Translations under genes and position numbers: made by a program
From: Sphagnum compactum
Lineage: Eukaryota; Bryophyta; Sphagnopsida; Sphagnales
Direction: 5' to 3'
Length of the DNA: 64,000 bases
NCBI GenBank assembly: GCA_965153455.1
Contig: OZ234493.1
Span: 806,001-870,000, forward strand
In this document: positions 10,154 to 20,305 of the stretch, in pieces
How positions within the stretch are numbered: position 1 is the stretch's first letter
How the letters are laid out: every line of letters begins with the position of its first letter
The notes under the pieces: model-generated
The model's database searches: none
Seen by the model: the letters and a program-made list of their open reading frames with translations, nothing else
What the model was told of the DNA's origin: nothing

Positions 10154-13100
10154 CTACATTTCCAAAACCTCTTTATATACAACATTTCGCATGTATCTAT
10201 CGGGACCCTAGCCGTTGAAAATCTTGATGTTTGCACTACTTGTGACCCGTGAAATAGCAACATACAGCTGACCATGGGAATACACCGGAGACGGCAAATA
10301 TACCCCAACGTTGTTGAATGTCTGACCTTGACTCTTGTTGATTGTGATCGCAAATGCCACTCGAACAGGAAATTGACGACAACGCAAAACAAATGGCCAA
10401 TCAGTCCCAGAGGGGGACATGATGATGCGAGGTATGAACACACGTTTGCCGACATTGTTTCCTGTGATGATTTTTGCTTCAATGACACGCTGACCCAATC
10501 TCTTGACAATCAACCTCGTACCATTGCACAATCCTATTGATTGATTGACATTATGCAACAAAAGGATTGGCACACCCACTTTGAGTTTCAGCTTATGATT
10601 TGCGATACAGCTGAATTGCAAAGTGTTTAAAAATTCCACCGGATACAATGAATCCATTGAAACTCCTGCAGCAACACTTGCACCTTCTTCTGTTAGAGTC
10701 AAAGAATTTGCGCTCAAATACGTGTGCGATTCTTCAGATAGTGATTCTAAAATTGCATTGTTGACTTCATCAATGTCAGTATTTTTGGGGGCTAGAATGT
10801 TGCGTTGCATAAGATACATGGCATCTCCAGAGTGGCACCGGTGATCCGGATAGATGGTTCGGATGAATCCTCTTAAGCTGCAATCTTCTGCTAGCAGCTT
10901 CATATGGGATGGAATATTGATCTAATCTGGATTGACACCTTCTTCTTCTGCAATGGCAGGAAGATTATCGTCTCCAACATTCAACACCCATTTGGCAAAC
11001 TCTCGCTGCTCTTTAGAATTGGTTGCCATGACTTGCATGTTGATATGAAGACGAAAAATTATAACATGCTGCCAAAGATGCGATCGAAGCAAGGAAACAC
11101 TGACAATGTCTTCTCGTCCCCCCTTGGGAACAACAGGCAAAATTTGTTGAAAATCCCCACCAAGGACCACGGTTTTCCCACCAAAGATTTTCCCAGTTGC
11201 CTGTGCGTCATCCAATTGCATCAAATCACGCAGGGTGCGATCAACAGCTTCGAAAGCTCGGCGATGCATCATCGGTGCCTCATTCCAAATGATCAGATCA
11301 GCTTTACGCACCAACTCGGCCACTTTCATCTATTGTGTGATGTTGCAAGTTGACTCATCATGTAGATCAATCGGAATCTTGAATCTTGAATGGGCAGTTT
11401 TGCCGCCTAGAATCAACAAAGATGCAATTCCTAATGAGGCAACTGCAAGCATGATTTTGTCTTGCCCTCGTAGACGGGACAGAAGTGTTATCCAAACAAA
11501 TGTTTTGCCGGTTCCACCACTGCCATACATAATGAATAGTTTGCCCTCTTTGTTTGTCACGGCATTCAAAGTAGTTTCGTATGCGTGGCACTGATCATCA
11601 TTGAGTCTATCTTCTGCATTGTCTGCATCTGTGGTCAATGAATGTCGATCATAAGCCAACTCTTTTTCGACCAATCGGTTTCCTCCATGAACAGAAGGGA
11701 TGTAATTAGACTTGGGGAACGTTGGAAAATCTTCCAGGCGGTGTCCATTGTGCATGAGAACCTAATCGATCTCATACAATGCACGATCCTTTAGCGCATC
11801 CTCAGAAAGGGTAACAGTTGGATTAGCACGCTCGCAGCGTGTCATTGCTTCAATGTCATCGCTCAAAGACTCTCAATGTGCATCCCATAGCTGTCTGGGA
11901 TTCGTGACCTCACAAAACATCAACATGGAGGCAAACATGTCACGCAACTGTCATCTTGAGGCCCAAACACCGGCTTCTTCCAAGGCTTGATGCCATTCAT
12001 TGTCTTTTGCAAGCAAACTCATTGCAATGCATGCATCTTTGAATGTGTCGTGCTCTCTGCCATCCACTATTTGCAAATGCTCGTAGGATGTGGCACCTTT
12101 GACGCAGTTCAGCAGCATTCACAAATAATAACGTTCACTCAATGTCGGGTGTGCATAATACATGCGACTAATGACAAAGCCTCTCTTGCACATTGTCCAT
12201 CGTTTCAACTTCCGATTCCACATCCATTGCTGAGGGAATTGATCGAATGTAAGGCTTCGTGCAACTTCCGATTCTTGGTTTGTTTTGAACCATTCTGTGA
12301 GCATCGTTCTGGAAATGGCTGACCGTGTTGCCACTTCCTGCACATCATCATCATCGTCAAACAACACCATTTGCTAATTGGGCAAATGGTATTGCAGACG
12401 CTCAATGGTAGGAAACCGCTCATGCATATCAAACTTGAAGATGCGCCACGTTGCTTCCGATGCAGATACATAACGACAGTCAAGATATTTTTTAATTTCA
12501 TCAGTTTCAACCACATTCCCTTCAATGGCATTGTCGCTCCGGCGTGAGATCTCAACAGTTGCACAATCATGTCCTTTATATACATACTTGAATAGATATT
12601 TGACTGCACGAATATTGTTGCAGACCTCAATGTTGATGTCCGCATCATATTTGGTCGATGAATAGACATTGTGCGGTACCACCCAACGATTGTCCAATTC
12701 AATGCCATGAACCAAAACTATGTGCCCCGTATCTCTACGCCGATAAATAGGGCTTCCATTTACATCCGTCACCGTCTCAGATTGGAACTTACGTGGATAT
12801 TGTTTTCTGCATTTGCCTTCTTCCATGCACGGGGCATTTGGAAACGCAACTCCACATGGACCATGCATCATGCATTTGGCAACCATCTCGTGGGCCAACT
12901 TGTTTGTTTCTGAATTCGAAAGTTCAGCATTAATCATGTGGTCTACATCCTCGACCGTGTGTGGCTTGCAGTCTTCGGTAAAGAAGATGAGAATGTGTGC
13001 GGCAGCCCACGCTTTTGAAATTCAACGACATAGATTCCCGCAATCGTGCATCCCATAATATGGTTCTTGTGAATGTCATTGATCAAATCCTTCAACTTGA

Positions 13101-14334
13101 TTTTGAACACTCGGGTTACCAAATCCAGTCGATCTTGAGGTTGCTATCCGAGTAGCAACGCTCTCTTAATTTCAAGCCATTGGGGATTGCAAGTGAATGT
13201 AACAAACGCATCCGGGCAGCTGGCCCATCTACAGATTGCCATGGCATCTTGATAATTCTAAACCATGTGACATGGACTTACTATGAAAGAAGATGGCAGA
13301 GTGATCCTCTGTCCGATGGCAGCAGCGCTATTGTCACCTGCAGCGATGGCGTCTTGAAGGCTTTGATAAAAATTCGCACGAAGTTTTTTTTGATTCAGGC
13401 GCAGGTACTTCAAGCGGTTTTTGTTCGATAGTCGCATAAGCATCCACAATGTATTGATGCCTCAATCGGTCACCCCGAAGCAATGCAATGTCATCAGTGT
13501 CTCGATGTTGAAGTCGATAACCATAAAATTTTGCCATTGTCACATTGTAATGTTTTCTTTGAAGCTTAGATTCTTCCGCATGTCTTCATCCAAATCTACA
13601 TCAGCAACAACACCATTGAGCGAAATATTCGGATGCCATCCATCCTCACTGTAAGGAAATAACAACGGATAATGTAAGCCATGTATCCCACATGTAGTTC
13701 GGAAATGCGCTGAAATGGGCCAGCAAAGTGAATGCCAATACCGAATTGTAGATGCGAATCTGATCTCGAAATTTGACGACACTACTCTCTTTGCTGGTTA
13801 AAAGAACTTCTAGCTTTGCGGTGTTGCATGAAGATTCGGCAACAGAACTTTACCATTCTCGCAACACAGAGAAAATTGTGGGTTGTTGTTCCTCAACTTT
13901 GCCGATCGTTTTTTTATCCACATTTTCGCGCTGCAGAATCCACATATTGTGTCCATTTCTCCACAATCCCATCGTCACAGGGCTGACGCATCTTCGTCTC
14001 CAAACAATTGTAATGCGTCATTGCAAAGATAAGGCTGTTCACGTTGCTTAGCACACCGTTATCTCTGTAGGCGATTATGACGTTCATGTGCAGATTCTAA
14101 CGTGCCTTGATTGAATTCTGTTGGAACATCAATATGTGGAACATGATTTTCCAAAGAGTCAGTTTGCTCGTCATTCCATTGAGCTTCTAGGTGTTGTCGA
14201 AGGGCCGTCAAAGCAGCCAAAGCACTACCATGTTGCGCAATGAGTGCACACATACGTTCTTGTATGTCTTCGGGCATCTTGGGGCGAGGGGCTTATCCTG
14301 CACTCTTCTGTGATGGTGCCGTGTGTGTGGACAT
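10154..14334 (-). pseudogene. Helitron RepHel (HUH replication initiator + PIF1-type helicase), decayed
   Basis: From an ATG at 14334 (MSTHTAPSQKSAG) to a stop at 10154 (ending NVVYKEVLEM). Order: Helitron-like N-terminal region (LHYPLLFPYSEDGWHPNIS near 13700; QYIVDAYATIEQ near 13450), Rep segment (EFQKRGLPHT near 13000, KYLFKYVYKGHD near 12580), then helicase with intact Walker A GSGGTGKT (11524-11501), motif II region LIIWNEAPM, and C-terminal [12 protein letters not shown] and [10 protein letters not shown]. In-frame stops lie at 10208, 10922, 11330, 11762, 11873, 11951, 12374, 13144 and 14293. Frameshifts occur near 13820 (PHLHATPQ/ELEVLL-type region), 13400-13540 and inside the HUH motif at about 12995, where the second histidine codon is lost. 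In sequence order this is the standard plant RepHel layout; it cannot make an active protein. Confidence 0.92.
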
Positions 14335-15998
14335 TGTTGAAGTCTAGCTACATCAACTGAAAAATTGTGCAGGCAACGCTATTGGTGTCGAAATGTGAGC
14401 CAAAATCAATTCCTAGGGTGGCGGAGGAAATGAAAGTCCATGGCTTATTGGTTTGTACTTTGTACACATGCACCCACACACACACATTCGTCAACAACTC
14501 CACTTATGACTCCTTTTTCCTGAAATCTACAATGGATTGAGAGAAAATATATAAACCTCAAAGTGAATTCTGCAGCTTTCACAGGAGCATCTGTTACAAT
14601 ATCGTCAAGCTCTGCTTGCTTCCTGCATAACACTAATCCTCCCTTCCAAAGGTTCAGCACAGTTCTAACCTAGACACAAAATCAATTAGGTAATCAAATA
14701 GGTACTTGCACAATACTGGAAATATCTTGGAGTGTTTTTAGTCACACTGACTGACTATAAGGGCTGTCATCTGATGTCGAATGCTTATGGACCCCATCTC
14801 CTCGTTTTCACAGCTGATTATTAATTACACTTGATACCTAATTGAACTTCATCGAAGATACTTTCATTTAAAGAAAAATCCCTTTTCCATTTGTTTCTTG
14901 TTGTTGTGTTCTGTTGCAGTGAAATTTGCTAGGTGGCATAACATCAACCCTTCCATCCATTTCCAACTGGCCTCTCTGAATATCATAAAAAGACAGTCAC
15001 ACAAAAATCTCCGTATAAAGATGATGGTTAGATGGATTGATTTTCTGAATTGGAGTGGGTGCACAAAAAATTCATGATTTTCCAAACTGGAAGCAGCCAA
15101 AGAAATGGCTAAATTTGGAACTACCCACAAAAAAATTAATGGATCAATTTATTTCCAATTGCAATGTGCACATCAATGAAAATGAAATGAAATCTACAAT
15201 GGATTGAAAGAAAATATATTAACCTCAAAGCAAATTTTGTAACTTTCACAGGATTGATTGGGTTACGTAGACCTAGAAGAGCTGTCCACTGTGCCTTGTA
15301 AGTAGTGGCTTTGTTTTGGCGATTTATTTTTTTTGGAGAAAGTGAAAAGAAAAAGAAATTGATTTTTAATGACTTTTTCACCATTTTTTAAAATCAAAAT
15401 AATTAAATTAAACCACACCTAGACCTAGGCACTTCACCACTTGTAAGAGCACTTTGGTAAAAAAAATGCTATAGCCGCAGTGGAACAGTCACCATTTAAT
15501 GCTAGTTAATGTTGAGGATACTCGCGATTGGATCTGCTTGATGAATTTGGAAGAAAAAAAAAACCCTGCTTGTAAAGGGATTGAAAAATAGGCTCCCCCA
15601 AAAAAAAGACTTTTAATTATAGAAAAGAAGACCACAATACTATTTCTATAGACCCTCAGAAGCATAAGACATATGATCCCCATGCTGTGAAGGCAGCTAT
15701 ATAAAATGGTTTTGGCCTAGCATTTTTTCACAGTGTGCTGAGGGTGGTAAAAGTTACAGCAAAGATTGTGCACCTGCCAGAGGTGTGTGCACATTTGCCG
15801 TAATTGCAGGTGCACCTGCCAGAGGTGCACATTTGATTGCAATTATGATGAGCCAAAACTATTTTCCTGAGCCAAACCGGCATGGTTTGGCTTTTCTTCA
15901 TCCAATTTTAGTGTGCATGATCACATGGTGATCACTGCTGGAGATGCTCTTAGAACTATAATTGTTTGCAGAGCTGCTGGTTTGCATGTGTTGTTTAC
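14335..15998. other. DNA between Helitron and AKR fragment
   Basis: No gene recognised. The missing aldo-keto reductase exons are not here. Two diverged copies of a ~72-bp segment (14521-14592 and 15187-15259) share TGAAATCTACAATGGATTGA, GAAAATATAT, AACCTCAAAG and CTTTCACAGGA. On the minus strand both encode PVK-x3-F-x-LR followed by a GTT(T/A)ATATATTTTCT...TTGTAG intron-like stretch, so they may be copies of one unidentified exon plus part of its intron. The undefined 5' end of the Helitron should also fall here or beyond. Confidence 0.4.
15769..15830 (+). repeat. Duplicated hairpin sequence
   Basis: GTGCACCTGCCAGAGGTG occurs twice (15769 and 15810). The second copy extends to a perfect 8-bp inverted repeat, GTGCACCT-GCCAG-AGGTGCAC (15810-15830), and is followed like the first by ACATTTG. 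The first copy has a slightly altered right arm. Confidence 0.85.
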
Positions 15999-16223
15999 CT
16001 TGCCAATCAGGACTTCGTTGGTGAAGGGTCCATAAGTATCAGAGGTATCCAGCAAGGTAACACCCAATTGCTCCACGGCATAACGAATGAGCTCCACCAT
16101 CTCTTCTTCCGGCATTGTGGGTCCGTAGAAAGAAGACATCCCCATACAACCCAATGCTAAGCGGGAAACCTCCAGACCCTGAGAACCCAACTTCGTTCGT
16201 GGCACTGGCTGCAACAACGCCAT
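15999..16223 (-). pseudogene. Aldo-keto reductase, orphan first exon (gene fragment)
   Basis: The ATG at 16223 opens [20 protein letters not shown], then [14 protein letters not shown] and [19 protein letters not shown], ending at a good donor AAG|GTAAAC (15999/15998); 75 codons, phase 0. This is the N-terminal exon of the plant AKR family that includes auxin-induced PCNT115-like and perakine-reductase-like NADPH enzymes. The catalytic Asp (TSD) and Tyr (TYGP) are here; the catalytic Lys and His would be on later exons. None of those exons (for example one with a YYQHR-type motif) is found downstream, where repeats and the Helitron lie instead. The exon itself has no stop, so loss of the rest may be recent. 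A gene with a very long first intron continuing below 10 kb is the alternative, but no further AKR exon was seen there. Confidence 0.75.
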
Positions 16224-16380
16224 CGCTCCCAACCCTAAAAAAAAACTCTCTATCTTGTAGGAATTTGTGTAGTGTCTATCTCTCTCTATCACCGTCGACG
16301 GATCCACGCGGAGACATGGGGGAGAGCGAGCAGTAGGCAGAGAGACCCTAATTGGCATGCTTCTATTTTTAAACAGACGG

Positions 16381-16565
16381 ATGGCGGGATGGATGAAATG
16401 TCCGTCCGACTTAAATACACGAATGGCGGGATGGACGAAATGTCCGTCCGACTTAAATACACGAATGGCGGGATGGACGAAATGTCCGTCCGACTTAAAT
16501 ACACGGATGACGGGATGGATGAAATGTTCATCCGGTTGGATGACAAGACGAATGACGGGACGGAT
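16381..16565 (+). repeat. 42-bp minisatellite, four units plus a partial
   Basis: Perfect-length 42-bp units start at 16381, 16423, 16465 and 16507. Each contains ATGGCGGGATGGA, GAAATGTCCGTCCGACTT and AAATACACG, with a GGAC...GTCC inverted repeat. The first three are nearly identical and the fourth is diverged. The unit length is a multiple of three, so all frames stay open, but there is no other sign of coding. It lies about 160 bp upstream of the AKR start codon, on its promoter side. Confidence 0.95.
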
Positions 16566-18497
16566 TAAGGGGAAGCTTCATACGTCCTTTACTATATGTA
16601 ATACACTAACACATTGATATACAAATATATTATATCTAACACAAAGATATTTTATTTTGATATCTTTGATGTATGACATTTCAAACGGTATGATGTGGAT
16701 AATTGCATATGAAAGTATCACAAGTTCATGACTTACAAAATCTTGAAAACTTTGTCAATTTAAAATACATATTATACAATAAAATATGCCACTATACATT
16801 GTAATATTAAACTTATTAGTTTTAAGAACTGCACTTCAAAGTATCATCTTATCATTAGAAATTCAATTAACAATATCATGGAAAGAAACTTCAATATAAT
16901 CATAGATGGAAAATAAAATCCCACATTTTGCATTAATACATGTTGCTATCGGACAATAAAGATGAATTACTTCAAATACTACATTACCAAACTCAATTAA
17001 CAATATTCAAATTCACTCAAATTGAAGTTTAATCCCCAGACAATTCAAATTTTGTATTATGAGGGATAACTACATCCACCCTAAATTGGAAACATCCACC
17101 ACTAAATTGCATTATTGAAATAGCCATTTTTTCATGTTCCTCAATGAATTTTTAAGTTTTTTTTTAATAATTTAAAATATCAAATGTGCCACTTTAGCAT
17201 TCACTCAAGATCTATACCCACAAATTCAATTTAATATGAGTAAGCTTGTAGGTTGAAACATTACATTTATGATGATACGCTATAATTTGGTGTGCAACAT
17301 ATTACATTATTTAAATTGATACATTAAATAACTAAATTTTCAATGAAAAATCACATTTTAAATAGATTAAATATATTGCATAATGTATTTTTTGGATGTT
17401 ATATTGTTCAAACACTAATATATCAACATTTTAATGTTATTGACCAAAATTAAAAATTTAAAACTACATGGAAACCTTTAAAAGTTGGGGAAACACTGCA
17501 CAAATTGCATAATTTGAAGGAAAAAAATGGTCCATAGAATTAATATCAAATGTTGTCAATATTGAATGGTTGATTTAGAAGTTGGTTTCAAATGATCAAA
17601 TGGTTTTTGGATGTACCACAACTATATTTTTTCGTATAATATTGTCATGTTTTCATATAATCCAAACCTATAAAATTTCATGAAAACATGATGAGGTCTA
17701 CAAGTGCCTATTCATGGGTGAAAATTATTTTCATTTTATTTTTTTCTTGAGTTGTTTTGTTTCATTTGATTTCATTACAAGTTTGCATTCTAGAGTACAA
17801 CATTATAAGTTTTACCATTCCTAAAAATCATTTTTTGAATTTTGAAATTGAATAAAAGAGTTTAGAAAATAAAGAAAATATGTACAAGCAATTGCACATT
17901 AAACCTTTATCAATATAACAAAATGTCAAAAACACATTTTATAAGCTTTGTAAGTGTACCGTGCAAGGTTTTAAAATAAAGGAGCTTCAAAATAAGTCCA
18001 CAAAATGGAAATTAAAATATATGCCACACAATTGAACACAAAAAAAAAATTCCACATTATTACAATGGATACAATACAATGATTTTATAACACATATATC
18101 TAGTTACATTGATACATTAAAAACTTGAAATAAAAAAATCATTAATATAAAGAAATATTAGACTTTCAAAAATTGTTAATGCATGTGTGAACATGTAGCA
18201 AATAGCCAAGTTCACTGACTATAGATAGTATGTAGGTGGGAAAAAAGGAAAATCTTACAATAAATTTTGTTATCACAAACATTTTTTTGAATTGATTGTT
18301 GTAAGAAATCACCAACTTGTTATTACTTTTTATTTGTTAGTAATTCCAATAACATGAATTGACTTAAGCTGTGAAAAATACACAATTGATCAACAATGTT
18401 CATATTTCTTGTCACTACACATATACAAATGCATTTGAAACAAACATAACAAAATTGAACTTTACTTGTGATACATTGTATCATAGCCATTTCTTAA

Positions 18498-18667
18498 GTT
18501 GATTATCATGTGCACAATATGAACTTGAGTTTGGGTTGGTTGCCATGTGCACAATGTGAACTTAAACTCAAGTTGGTTACTATATGCACAATAAGAATTT
18601 GAATTCAAGTTGGCTACTAGGTGTACAATGTGAACTTGAACTTTGGTTAGTTGCTATGTGCACAAAA
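18498..18667 (+). repeat. 37-bp minisatellite, about 4.6 units
   Basis: Units of the form GTTGGTTGCCATGTGCACAA followed by TGTGAACTTAAACTCAA repeat head to tail with 10-25% divergence. Confidence 0.9.
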
Positions 18668-19465
18668 CATAAATTAACCAATTGCTTTTTTTGGGTGGAA
18701 TTTGAAGGTAATGAAAATCTCATAATAATAAACAAACATTCATTAACTCCCAAGGAAGAACAAAACGCAATATCTTACACTCAAGTTGCATTTCTTTTAA
18801 ATTTTATTTTTAATCTACCTTTGACATGATGGATGATTTTACATATTTAGCAATGAAATTATTTGAAGAAAATCGAATGTGACAACATTCTTAGCAACAT
18901 CACTCACCTTTACATGGTCATTGTTGTTTGACTTTCAAAAGAAATTTGAATGTTGGAATTGTTCTTGTTTGAAATTGATGTTGAGAAAAATAAAAGGCAC
19001 AAGAAAAAAAAGAGGGAAAGCAAACAAAAGGGGGTGTTCAAGAGTTGTTTTTTTTTATCCTTCTCTTTACCAAATATTAACTCTTCTTTTTTTCCTTGTT
19101 CCTTAACTCTCTAGCATGTGAAAAATTACATAGACACCCATCCAACAAAAATAAAATAAAATACTCAATTTGCAAACAAAAATTTTCACCCAAATCCTAA
19201 AGATTAAAATAAATTTACAATGACATAATTAGTTTGTAAAAAAATGAAACCAAGAAGTGCAAACCTTAGCCACCTTTGAACCCTAAGAAATTCATCATGG
19301 TCATAAGTATCTAGATGTAGTAAAATGCAATTGCGGCCATTACACAAATATTTGATACACTGTTGGCTGGATGCAAAGTTACCCCATGAATTTTCCCAAT
19401 AGGGAAACTAATTTTATCTTTTCCCTCTCCATTTTCAACTTTTTTGGTGTTTTGAGGTCTTTTGA

Positions 19466-19975
19466 TGGGTCTAAACCGATAGATTTTCCCTCCAAAATGG
19501 TGCAATGTAGGTTTAGCCTCAATTTGCCACTTTTTGGTCTTGGACCCTTCGTTTAAAGGCCATGTGTCTAATTTATGGCTCTCAACCAATAGGGTTGCTC
19601 TATTTCATTGGACCCTAGGCTTCGGACCCTTATCTAAGGTCCATTTTAGAGGAGGGTCCAGGGTCCAATTTCCTAGGAACCAATTTGGACTGATTTGAAG
19701 CAAATTGAATCCTTGAGTTGGACTGTACCTTGGTCCCTAGCCTGATTCTTGGTTCTCCAAATCAGGAGCTCTCCTTTCGGCACTGTTTTTTGGTCGGAAC
19801 GAATTGGTTTTCCCTCCAAAACAGGTGCCATGTAAGTTTAGCCTCAATTTGCCACTTTTTGGTCCTGGACCCTCGTCTAAAGGCCTTGGGACCAATCTAA
19901 AGCTTTCGACCAATAAGATTGCTTGAATACATTGGTCCCTGGACCTTGGACCCTAATATAAAGTCGCCCTAAAGC
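19466..19975 (+). repeat. Two diverged copies of a ~175-bp segment, ~330 bp apart
   Basis: Copies at about 19466-19650 and 19800-19975 share TTTTCCCTCCAAAA, TTTAGCCTCAATTTGCCAC, TTTTTGGTC, TGGACCCT, TAAAGGCC, ACCAATA and CATTGG in order. Confidence 0.85.
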
Positions 19976-20268
19976 GGCCCTAATAAAGTATGACAACTCA
20001 TGCAATAATACCATAAGTAAAAACAAAATGGAAATGCAAGAGATGACCCCCCAGTACAAGTACTTTTGTACTGTCTGCAATAAGGACCCATTGCTGATTT
20101 AAGGTCCTCTAGAGAGCAAGAGGAGCTTCAGGTCTTATCAACTCGTTTAAGATCGCTAGTGTCCATTATTTGTGGACAGCGCTCAAGTCTTGGAAATTTG
20201 GTTTCGTGGGCGTTGTTTCTGTGAGAAAGGAGGGTGGACATTTTGAGCTGTGTTTGTGCAATTTTAGC

Positions 20269-20294
20269 GAGAGAGAGAGAGAGAGAGAGAGAGA
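20269..20294 (+). promoter_or_regulatory. (GA)13 tract in the NAPRT 5' UTR
   Basis: Thirteen perfect GA units end 11 bp before the NAPRT start codon. GA/CT tracts are common in plant leaders and can bind GAGA-binding (BBR/BPC) factors; whether this one is regulatory is inference. Confidence 0.6.
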
Positions 20295-20305
20295 TTGTTG
20301 TAGCG

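Larger units (their letters stand above)
10079..14334 (-). mobile_element. Helitron rolling-circle transposon (decayed; 5' end not placed)
   Basis: A Helitron in minus orientation. It encodes a RepHel protein (separate entry) that ends 75 bp before a typical plant Helitron 3' terminus: a GC-rich hairpin, then TTCAAACTAG, with a host T next to it (plus-strand A at 10078). That is the expected insertion between A and T with no target-site duplication. The 5' TC end should lie above 14334 in plus coordinates, but I could not identify it. The element is inactive: the Rep/helicase frame has many stops and frameshifts. Seeing this much of an autonomous element is useful for classifying shorter non-autonomous relatives in this genome. 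Confidence 0.9.
16566..20268. other. AT-rich intergenic region
   Basis: Very AT-rich from 16.6 to 19.3 kb with no credible gene. Two small repeat arrays are listed separately. From 20.16 kb the sequence becomes the presumed promoter/5' UTR of NAPRT. Confidence 0.5.

Noticed and set aside
10274-14051. Several plus-strand ORFs of 80-150 codons
   Set aside because: They are antisense shadows of the minus-strand Helitron RepHel sequence.
16357-16617. Repetitive short protein encoded by the 42-bp array
   Set aside because: The unit length is a multiple of three, so every frame stays open; no start context or conservation supports translation.
20234-20305. Longer NAPRT N-terminus from 20234
   Set aside because: The upstream codon is not ATG and the extension is mainly a translation of the GA repeat; the ATG at 20306 has a good context.
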